Part shown: positions 7,555 to 13,214 of the stretch, one piece after another
Layout: every line of letters starts with the position of its first letter
Position numbering within the stretch: the stretch's first letter is position 1
DNA from: an uncultured Oscillospiraceae bacterium
GTDB taxonomy: Bacteria > Bacillota > Clostridia > Oscillospirales > Acutalibacteraceae
Direction: 5' to 3'
DNA length: 13,214 nt
Assembly: GCA_900550095.1 (NCBI GenBank)
Contig: URRG01000022.1
Location: forward strand, 1-13,214
Notes under the pieces: generated by a model
The model's database searches: none
The model's input: the letters and a program-made list of their open reading frames with translations, nothing else
Told to the model about the DNA's origin: nothing
Position numbers and translations under genes: made by a program

Positions 7555-9564
7555 TTATAGATTTAGGATTGCTTCAACCCATTCCCTGTGGGTTTCGCCT
7601 TTCAAAAAGACGGGCATCGTTTCCCAGGGAGTGGAAACCGTTCTGTATCCGCCGCCAGCCAGGACGTCCCCGGTGAAGAGATGCGTCCAGGAGCCTTCCG
7701 GCAGGTATACACGGCGGGATTCGGCGTTCGGCTCCAAGACGGGAGCTACCAGCAGGTCCGGCCCGAACATGTATTGATCCTTCAGGTCCCAGGCTTCGCT
7801 TTCCTCAGGAAAATCATAGAACATGGGCCTCAGCAGAGGCTCCCCTGTCCTGTGGGAGGCTTCCATGAGTGTGCGGACGTAAGGACGTATCATTTCGCGG
7901 ATTTTGATGAACCGGGTAAAAACAGCCTCCAGCTCCGGGCCGTAGCTCCATATCTCGTTGGGGGCGCCTTCGTCCAGTATAGGTTCTCCGCGGCTGTTAC
8001 AATGGTCCGTATGCGGACTGCGCGCCCCATGCAGACGCATGACCGGGCAGAAGGTCCCCCATTGGAACCAACGGAGAAGGAGCTTTTTGAACTCCGGGTC
8101 GCGGATATCCCCTCCGCTGAAGCCGCCGATGTCGGTGGTCCACCAGGGGATGCCGGCCATACCCATATTCATGCCCGCGCAGATCTGACGGCGGAAGGAT
8201 TCCCAGGTGCTGGGAATATCGCCGGACCATACGAGCGCGCCGTATCTCTGGGAACCCGCCCAGGCACAGCGCACCAGATTCACGATTTCACTGCGGCCTT
8301 CAGCTGCAAGACCTTCATAAAACATCCGCGTATACATCTGAGGATAAATATTCCCTACCTGCAGCGCGGGACCGAGATAATGCCGGTAATTGCCGTAATC
8401 GTATTTTGTATATCCAGGTTCCGCCTCGTCCAGCCAGAAAAGATGGATGCCGTTTTTTATATAGTTGCTTTTCAGTTTCTCCCAGATATAGCTGCGGGTT
8501 TCAGGGTTTGTCATGTCCGCATATAGGGTTTCGCCGCCGAAGAAGCGCAGTGTGACCTGGAGCCCCTGCTCCACGTGGACGAGAAGGTTCCGGTCCATCA
8601 TTTCTTCAAAGTTTTCGCTGCGGTAGTCTATGGGCGTCCACACGGAAACCATGGGTTCTATCCCCATCGAACGAAGCTCTTCGGCCATCCCTTTGGGATC
8701 GGGGAAAAATTCCGGATCAAAGCGGAAATCCCCCATCCGGGGCCAATGGAAGAAATCGATGATGAGAACGTCCAGAGGAATGTTTCTCTTTTTGTAGCCT
8801 CTGGCCACTTCCAGAACCTGCTCCTGGTTCCAATATCGGGCCTTGCATTGCCAGAAGCCGAGCCCATATTCTGGCATTATGGGCGGCAGTCCCGTGGCTT
8901 TTGCATATGCTTGCTGAATTTCTGCGGGAGTATCCCCTGCTACGACCCAGTAATCGCATTGATTGGTGTTTTCAGCTGTCCAAACAGTTTTGTTTTCGCC
9001 GAAGACGGCTTGCCCTACAGCGGGGTTATGCCAGAAAAATCCATATCCGCGGGAAGAGACCACAAAAGGGACGGAGACCTGCGTATTCTTCTGTGCCAAT
9101 TCCAGAACACAGCCCTTCAGATTCAGTTTTTCCATCTGATATTGGCCCATTCCATACAATTTTTCTCCTTCATAGGCCTTGAAGCTGCATGTGAGATGAT
9201 AGCCGCCTCCATGTACAGAGCGGAATTCTCTGGGATGCGGGCTGGGGGAATCTTTCTGGTCTATATCCTCAAATAGGATTGAGCCGTCCTGCCTGTAAAA
9301 GGTGATTTTTCCGTGATCCTTTCGCCATCCGCTGGAAGCCAGCTCTACCGCGGCTTTGAGCTTTCCGTTTGTAATGTTCGCCCGATCCTTTTGTATCTCG
9401 ATCACACAGGCCGCGTCTTGGGAGGGCAGAAGAGCGTAGTCTGTATCCAGCACTTGGCCCATCATAACGCTTCTGACGCGCAGGGCGTTTTTTCCCCATG
9501 CCTCGATCACGATGATTTCGCCGTTTGTTTTCCAAATCAGCCTGCTCTGCGTTTTGGTTATCAT
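7555..9564 (-). CDS. Glycoside hydrolase family 31 alpha-glycosidase (alpha-xylosidase/alpha-glucosidase type)
   Basis: The 669-residue enzyme has the GH31 layout: an N-terminal beta-sandwich (about 1-225), a (beta/alpha)8 barrel (about 230-560) and a C-terminal beta domain. Visible motifs are GFWQCKARY (236-244), LIIDFFHW (267-274), the nucleophile Asp379 in FWLDEAEP (codon 8428-8430), the acid/base Asp449 in WSGDIPSTW (codon 8218-8220), TDIGGFSGG (477-485) and MRLHGARSP (509-517). No signal peptide is present, so it should act in the cytoplasm on sugars imported by the adjacent transporter. The start is ATG at 9562-9564 with AAGGAGG at 9572-9578, spaced 7 nt. GFWQxKxRY and a WLDxxEP nucleophile loop are seen in the alpha-xylosidase-like part of GH31, but substrate (xyloside, glucoside or galactoside) cannot be fixed. 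It is the last gene of the minus-strand cluster, 125 nt after permease C. Confidence 0.93.
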   Translation of the reverse strand: MITKTQSRLIWKTNGEIIVIEAWGKNALRVRSVMMGQVLDTDYALLPSQDAACVIEIQKDRANITNGKLKAAVELASSGWRKDHGKITFYRQDGSILFEDIDQKDSPSPHPREFRSVHGGGYHLTCSFKAYEGEKLYGMGQYQMEKLNLKGCVLELAQKNTQVSVPFVVSSRGYGFFWHNPAVGQAVFGENKTVWTAENTNQCDYWVVAGDTPAEIQQAYAKATGLPPIMPEYGLGFWQCKARYWNQEQVLEVARGYKKRNIPLDVLIIDFFHWPRMGDFRFDPEFFPDPKGMAEELRSMGIEPMVSVWTPIDYRSENFEEMMDRNLLVHVEQGLQVTLRFFGGETLYADMTNPETRSYIWEKLKSNYIKNGIHLFWLDEAEPGYTKYDYGNYRHYLGPALQVGNIYPQMYTRMFYEGLAAEGRSEIVNLVRCAWAGSQRYGALVWSGDIPSTWESFRRQICAGMNMGMAGIPWWTTDIGGFSGGDIRDPEFKKLLLRWFQWGTFCPVMRLHGARSPHTDHCNSRGEPILDEGAPNEIWSYGPELEAVFTRFIKIREMIRPYVRTLMEASHRTGEPLLRPMFYDFPEESEAWDLKDQYMFGPDLLVAPVLEPNAESRRVYLPEGSWTHLFTGDVLAGGGYRTVSTPWETMPVFLKGETHREWVEAILNL

Positions 9565-9614
9565 TTGTATGCCTCCTTGATCTTGATTTCAATGCGCTAA
9601 CAAAGCTTTTGAAC

Positions 9615-9652
9615 AAGCATGGGCCGCTTCCTTTTGGAAACGGCCCATGCTT
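9615..9652 (-). other. Intergenic stem-loop between permease C and GH31 genes (weak terminator or RNA processing element)
   Basis: A perfect 12-bp inverted repeat (arms 9615-9626 and 9641-9652) continues after one mismatch into 4 more base pairs closed by a tetraloop (TTTT on plus, AAAA on minus). The following minus-strand sequence is TTGTTC, not a proper U-run, so termination would be weak. It lies 37 nt after the permease C stop and 50 nt before the GH31 start. It could reduce read-through into GH31 or protect the upstream message from 3' decay. Confidence 0.6.
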
Positions 9653-9689
9653 AATAGGTTTGCATATGTTTTATGATAGGAAGAATTTT

Positions 9690-10616
9690 TTATCCCTTAA
9701 CAGCGCCGATCATAACGCCCTTCTCGAAATACTTCTGGATGAAGGGATATACGCACAGCACAGGCAGGGTGGAAACGATGATAACGCCGAACTTGATCTG
9801 GTCCGCATACTGCTGGGCATAAGCGCCTGCGCCTGCACCGCCGGTAGAACCGGTGGCTCCGGCCATAGCCTGGTTCAGAAGCAGGATGTTCCGCAGAACG
9901 ATCTGCAGAGGCTGATATGCGTCGCTGTTGATATAAAGCAGGGCGTTGAAGAAATCGTTCCAGTGGCCCACAAGGTAGTAGAGCATAATAACCGCGATAA
10001 CCGCTTTGGAAAGGGGAAGCACGATCGTGCCGAAATACCGGAAGTGAGAGCAGCCGTCCAGTGTGGCCGCCTCATAGAGTTCATCCGGAATCGAGGTCTC
10101 AAAGAAGGTGCGGGTGATGATCAGGTTATAGACGTTCAGGGCGCCGAAAATAATCATCACCAGCGGGGAATTCAGAAGCCCCACGTCCTTGATCAGCATG
10201 TAGGTAGGGATCATGCCGCCGTTGAAATACATAGTGAAGACGAAAAGCTTCATGATGATCTTTCTGGCCGCGAAGGTCCTCCTGGAGAGCACGTAGGCCG
10301 CAGGAAGAGTCACAGCCAGATTCAGAGCTGTGCCGAAGAAAGAATAAATGATCGTGTTTTTATAACCGACCCAGATTTCAGGCTTCTTGAAAATCTGCTC
10401 ATAGCCGTATAAGCTGACGCCCTTGGGATACAGGACGACCTGGCCTTGGTTTACCAGCGTGGAATCGCTGAAGGAGGCGATTACGATGAAATACATGGGA
10501 TACAACACGACAAGGAAAGAAAACACGCAGATAACAGTGATAACGATTTTAAAGAGAATATCCGGCCCGTTATGGGTGCGGATCGTATTATTCACAGTAG
10601 GATTTGCTGCTGCCAT
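9690..10616 (-). CDS. Carbohydrate ABC transporter permease, LplC/YtcP (MalG) type
   Basis: This 308-residue inner-membrane subunit has about six predicted helices (roughly 22-47, 88-110, 121-143, 151-169, 203-217, 277-294). The ATPase-docking EAA loop is clear at 182-201: EAATLDG followed at the usual spacing by IVLP. The C-terminus GVMIGAVKG is characteristic of LplC-like CUT1 permeases. With permease B it should form the heterodimeric channel for an oligosaccharide. The ATG at 10614-10616 is preceded by a G-rich ribosome site (AAGGGGG) that overlaps the stop codon of permease B, 16 nt upstream, so the two are probably translationally linked. An Ala/Gly-rich insert at about 250-266 sits in the extracellular loop before the last helix. 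The family call is firm; the substrate is unknown. Confidence 0.93.
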   Translation of the reverse strand: MAAANPTVNNTIRTHNGPDILFKIVITVICVFSFLVVLYPMYFIVIASFSDSTLVNQGQVVLYPKGVSLYGYEQIFKKPEIWVGYKNTIIYSFFGTALNLAVTLPAAYVLSRRTFAARKIIMKLFVFTMYFNGGMIPTYMLIKDVGLLNSPLVMIIFGALNVYNLIITRTFFETSIPDELYEAATLDGCSHFRYFGTIVLPLSKAVIAVIMLYYLVGHWNDFFNALLYINSDAYQPLQIVLRNILLLNQAMAGATGSTGGAGAGAYAQQYADQIKFGVIIVSTLPVLCVYPFIQKYFEKGVMIGAVKG

Positions 10617-10632
10617 TCTGTATTCCGCCCCC

Positions 10633-11586
10633 TTACATCAGACTGATATCCGCAGCCCGCTTGGAAATCTGGTTGGCGAGCATGAGGAATACGAAGTTTA
10701 CGATCGTGTTGAAAAGTCCCACGGCGGAGCCGAAGCTGAACTGACTGGATTTCAGGCCCACATTATACACGTAAGTGGAAATAACTTCTGAAACCGATTT
10801 GTTCAGCGAGTTCTGCATCAGGAAGGTCTTTTCAAAGCCTACGCTCAGGATACCGCCCATATTCATAATGAGCAGGATGATAATGGTGGGCAGGATGGCG
10901 GGGATTTCCACATGCCAGACCTGCTGCCAGCGGTTGGCTCCGTCTACCTTGCAGGCATCGTAGAGCTGCCCGTCCACCGCGGCCAGGGCGGCGATGAAGA
11001 TGATGCTGTTCCAGCCGGCGCTCTGCCATATGCCGGAAAGCACATAAACAGGGACAAACGCCCCCGGATCTCCAAGCAGATTAGCCTTTTCACCGATAAG
11101 GCCGACAGCCTTCATAGCGTTGCTCAGAAGCCCTGTGGTGGGGGAAAGCATGATCTGCAGGATAGCTACCAGAACAACAGTGGAGATAAAGTAGGGGAGA
11201 TATACGGTCGTCTGAACGGTCCTCTTCCACCGCTTGCCCTTGATGGAATTGATGGCAATGGCCAGAATGATCGGAACCGGGAAGCCGCAAATCAGTGAGA
11301 AAAAGGCAATGGTGAAGGTATTGCGGATAGTGGGCCAGAACATGGGGCTGTTGAAATACTGCTCAAAATACTTAAAGCCCGCCCAGTTGCCGCCTGTAAT
11401 GCCCTTGCTGAAGTCAAAATCCTTAAAGGCCAGCTGCAGGCCGTACATGGGCCCGTAGCAGAAAATAAGGATATATAAAGCCGCCGGCAGGATCATGACC
11501 CATAGCTGCCAGTCCCGCTTAAGAGCCCTTCCCAAGCTGAATTTTTTCTTGGGCACGGCTACGGCGGCGGTATTTGCCTGTTTCAT
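10633..11586 (-). CDS. Carbohydrate ABC transporter permease, LplB/YteP (MalF) type
   Basis: This 317-residue membrane subunit has a basic N-terminus (PKKKFSLGRALKRDWQLW) and about six helices (roughly 28-50, 88-113, 129-148, 176-200, 231-252, 287-306). Its EAA loop at 209-229 is a variant: YDACKVDGANRWQQVWHVEIP. YGPMYGLQLAFKDFDFSKGI and NWAGFKYFEQYF near the N-terminus are typical of LplB-like proteins. The start ATG at 11584-11586 has AGAGGAGG at 11593-11600, 6 nt away. It precedes permease C in the same unit and follows the binding-protein gene across a terminator. No ATP-binding subunit is encoded next to it, so it probably uses a shared MsmX-type ATPase, as known for LplB/YteP systems of Bacillus. 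Confidence 0.93.
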   Translation of the reverse strand: MKQANTAAVAVPKKKFSLGRALKRDWQLWVMILPAALYILIFCYGPMYGLQLAFKDFDFSKGITGGNWAGFKYFEQYFNSPMFWPTIRNTFTIAFFSLICGFPVPIILAIAINSIKGKRWKRTVQTTVYLPYFISTVVLVAILQIMLSPTTGLLSNAMKAVGLIGEKANLLGDPGAFVPVYVLSGIWQSAGWNSIIFIAALAAVDGQLYDACKVDGANRWQQVWHVEIPAILPTIIILLIMNMGGILSVGFEKTFLMQNSLNKSVSEVISTYVYNVGLKSSQFSFGSAVGLFNTIVNFVFLMLANQISKRAADISLM

Positions 11587-11642
11587 GAGGATCCTCCTCT
11601 CTGCATATTCTATTCAAAATAAGACGGATAGACATACTAAGC
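11587..11642 (-). other. Leader between terminator and permease B; no clear promoter
   Basis: This short AT-richer stretch holds only the permease B ribosome site. I found no convincing -35/-10 pair on the minus strand (TTGAAT and TAGAAT are present but not at proper spacing). The permeases are therefore more likely expressed by read-through of the preceding terminator than from their own promoter. Confidence 0.4.
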
Positions 11643-11677
11643 AAAAAAGGGGATGCTGGGAAGGGCATCCCCTTTTT
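11643..11677 (-). terminator. Rho-independent terminator between binding-protein and permease genes
   Basis: A perfect 13-bp inverted repeat (arms 11644-11656 and 11665-11677, 8-nt loop) ends in six T on the minus strand. It starts 17 nt after the stop codon of the binding-protein gene and lies 56 nt before permease B. Such a terminator inside a transporter operon usually lets the binding protein be made in excess over the membrane subunits. This one is strong by eye. Confidence 0.88.
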
Positions 11678-11694
11678 GGACATAGAAACCTAGC

Positions 11695-13214
11695 TTATGC
11701 CATGGTCTTCAGATACTCGTCGAAGGCCTTCTGGCGGATCTCCAGGTTCTGAGAGAGGCCGGCATTCATAACGTTCTGCACATAGGCGTCCCATTCAGCG
11801 TCGACGTCCTTGGAGGAATCGGTGATCCAGGAGGACCAGGCAGGATCGACGATATTGCCGATGTTGGCCTGGTTCATAGCCAGGGTGTTGGTATCAGCTT
11901 CGCTGTACTTCATGAACATATCCGGATAGATGTCCTTGGGATCCAGATCCTCGAAGAGCTCGTCATACACAGCTTTTTCTTCGGTAACAGCCTGCATGTC
12001 GGTGCCCAGGTTGATCTTCATGTCGTCACGGATCCAGATGGGGCCGTTGTCGGCGAAGGAGCTGGTCCACTTCCATGTGCCGGGATCCAGTTCGGTATCG
12101 GCAGGAGGCAGAATGGTATAGGTGCCGTCCTCTTCGATCTCGATGCACTTATCCACATCATTGGCGCCGCCAAAGAGGACCTCAAGGCTGACCTTCTCGT
12201 CATAGAAACCGTCGATGAACTTCATAGCGGCTTCCTTGTTCTGACACTTAGCGCTCATAGCGACGCGGTTGCCGCCATAGTTCAGGCCGTAGAAGTCATA
12301 GGAATAGCAAACCTTCTCGGTGTCTTCATTTTCTTTCAGCTGAGGAACGGAGACATACTGGTCGGGAAGCTCGGTGCCGAAACGGTCACCCTTTTCCCAG
12401 CCCCAAGTAAAGCCGACCTTAGCCACATCGCCTTCGCCGCGGGCTACGGACTGGAACTTGGAATAATCCTGGGTGATGGCTTCTTCATTGATGAGGCCCT
12501 GGCTCCACAGGCGCTGTACGAATTTTACAACTCTCTTGAAGCGCTCGTCCACATAGTAGTTCTTGACCTGGCCGTCTTCCGCAAAATATCCGTTGGGGTT
12601 GGGGCCGGTGATCTGCATCCCCGTGCTGCCCAGGAAATTCTGCAGGCTGTAAGCGCCGTTGAAACCGCCGTTGAAGTCCATGGGGATTTCATCGTTCGGG
12701 TCGCCGTTGCCGTTGGCGTCCTGCTCTTTGAAAGCCTTCAGAACAGCTTCCAGCTCATCCCATGTGGTGGGCATTTCCATATTCACGGCGTCCAGCCATT
12801 CCTGGTTGATGTACATGGTACCGTTGGTGTTCGGCCATACGCTCTGGTATTTGGGGGTGCCGAAGATTTTGCCTTCCATGGTGGTGCAGAGGATCTCTGC
12901 TTCAGGAAGCTCTTTGAACATGGCCTGCAGGTTGGGAGCATACTGCTCGATCAGAGGCTTCAGATCCTCAAACAGACCGTTGTACTGCACATAGTCGGAA
13001 TCAGCCGTAGCGGAGAAAAGAAGATCCGGGATTTCGCCGCTGGCGAACATAGCGGGTTTCTTCTGGTCCCAGTCGGCGGAAATCTGCTGCCATTCCACCT
13101 CAACGCCGCACTCCTCTTCCAGATCGGTCAGCCACTGCATGGTGTTGACGTCCTTTGTGAGGCTGTGCTTGGAGAACAGAGCCGTCAGCTTGACCTTTTC
13201 ACCGCTGCCGCCGG
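11695..13214 (-). CDS. Extracellular solute-binding protein of a CUT1 sugar ABC transporter, LipO/LplA type (5' partial)
   Basis: The reading frame stays open through the right edge of the window. Upstream of the Met at nt 13140 it reads GGSGEKVKLTALFSKHSLTK, which fits the start of a mature lipoprotein just after a lipobox Cys, so that Met is internal. 505 residues are visible; the signal peptide is missing. Family features are the first strand VKLTALFS, FASGEIPDLLFS, GLFEDLKPLIEQYAPNL, GKIFGTPKY, MYINQEWLDAV, MPTTWDELEAVLKAFKEQD and a late NRVAMSAKCQNKEAAMKFIDGFYD. DANGNGDPNDE (codons 12688-12720) resembles the EF-hand-like calcium loop known in AlgQ/LplA-type binding proteins. It should deliver an oligosaccharide to the two permeases. 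The stop at 11695-11697 is followed by a strong terminator. The ligand is unknown. Confidence 0.93.
   Translation of the reverse strand, partial: GGSGEKVKLTALFSKHSLTKDVNTMQWLTDLEEECGVEVEWQQISADWDQKKPAMFASGEIPDLLFSATADSDYVQYNGLFEDLKPLIEQYAPNLQAMFKELPEAEILCTTMEGKIFGTPKYQSVWPNTNGTMYINQEWLDAVNMEMPTTWDELEAVLKAFKEQDANGNGDPNDEIPMDFNGGFNGAYSLQNFLGSTGMQITGPNPNGYFAEDGQVKNYYVDERFKRVVKFVQRLWSQGLINEEAITQDYSKFQSVARGEGDVAKVGFTWGWEKGDRFGTELPDQYVSVPQLKENEDTEKVCYSYDFYGLNYGGNRVAMSAKCQNKEAAMKFIDGFYDEKVSLEVLFGGANDVDKCIEIEEDGTYTILPPADTELDPGTWKWTSSFADNGPIWIRDDMKINLGTDMQAVTEEKAVYDELFEDLDPKDIYPDMFMKYSEADTNTLAMNQANIGNIVDPAWSSWITDSSKDVDAEWDAYVQNVMNAGLSQNLEIRQKAFDEYLKTMA

Noticed and set aside
7588..8526. Plus-strand open frame (312 codons) opposite GH31
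   Set aside because: It lies entirely antisense to the catalytic region of GH31 and shows no domain; a shadow frame. The same holds for the plus frame at 9525-10412 over permease C.
9589..9602. cre-like (CcpA) site upstream of GH31 on the minus strand (TGTTAGCGCATTGA)
   Set aside because: One mismatch at a usually fixed position of the loose consensus, and no promoter is visible nearby; a chance match is likely.
9565..9614. Separate promoter for the GH31 gene
   Set aside because: No -35/-10 pair with acceptable sequence and spacing could be found in the 50 nt after the hairpin.
13138..13140. ATG as start of the solute-binding protein
   Set aside because: The frame continues to the window edge and the upstream residues form the expected first strand of a mature binding protein (VKLTALFS); starting here would remove it.

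Overview
The window looks like chromosomal DNA of a low-redox, relatively GC-rich Gram-positive anaerobe, most likely a gut-type member of the Clostridia (Lachnospiraceae/Oscillospiraceae-like). This is inferred from strong AGGAGG-type ribosome sites, a sortase sorting signal (VPQTG) on a huge modular wall protein, a CUT1 sugar transporter of the LipO/LplB/LplC type without its own ATPase, and compact rho-independent terminators. Genus cannot be fixed from the sequence alone.

Region 1 (nt 2-7474, plus strand) is one gene with its 5' end outside the window. The visible 2490 residues form a mosaic wall protein. In order: a GLUG-type beta-solenoid module, three PEGA-like beta domains, two more GLUG modules, an Ig-like stretch, a fourth GLUG module, a DUF4430 (transcobalamin C-terminal-like) domain, two helical spacer repeats, an alpha/alpha-toroid (prenyltransferase/terpene-cyclase-like) domain, and a VPQTG sorting signal with membrane helix and basic tail. 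The pairing of DUF4430 with an alpha/alpha toroid recalls the two domains of animal intrinsic factor/transcobalamin and is the most interesting point in the window.

Region 2 (nt 7490-7532) is a near-perfect hairpin with A- and T-rich flanks. It ends both convergent transcription units.

Region 3 (nt 7555-13214, minus strand) is a carbohydrate uptake and breakdown cluster, transcribed right to left: solute-binding protein (5' end outside the window), permease B, permease C, and a cytoplasmic family GH31 alpha-glycosidase. The binding protein should capture an oligosaccharide outside the cell, the two permeases pass it through the membrane powered by an ATPase encoded elsewhere (MsmX type), and the GH31 enzyme removes alpha-linked sugars inside. 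A strong terminator sits between the binding-protein gene and the permeases, and a second long hairpin without a good U-tract sits between permease C and GH31. Expression is therefore probably stepped down along the cluster.

There is no gene-free stretch over 300 bases. The gaps (7475-7554, 9565-9689, 10617-10632, 11587-11694) hold only terminators or hairpins and ribosome sites. No RNA gene, mobile element, CRISPR array or origin was seen.
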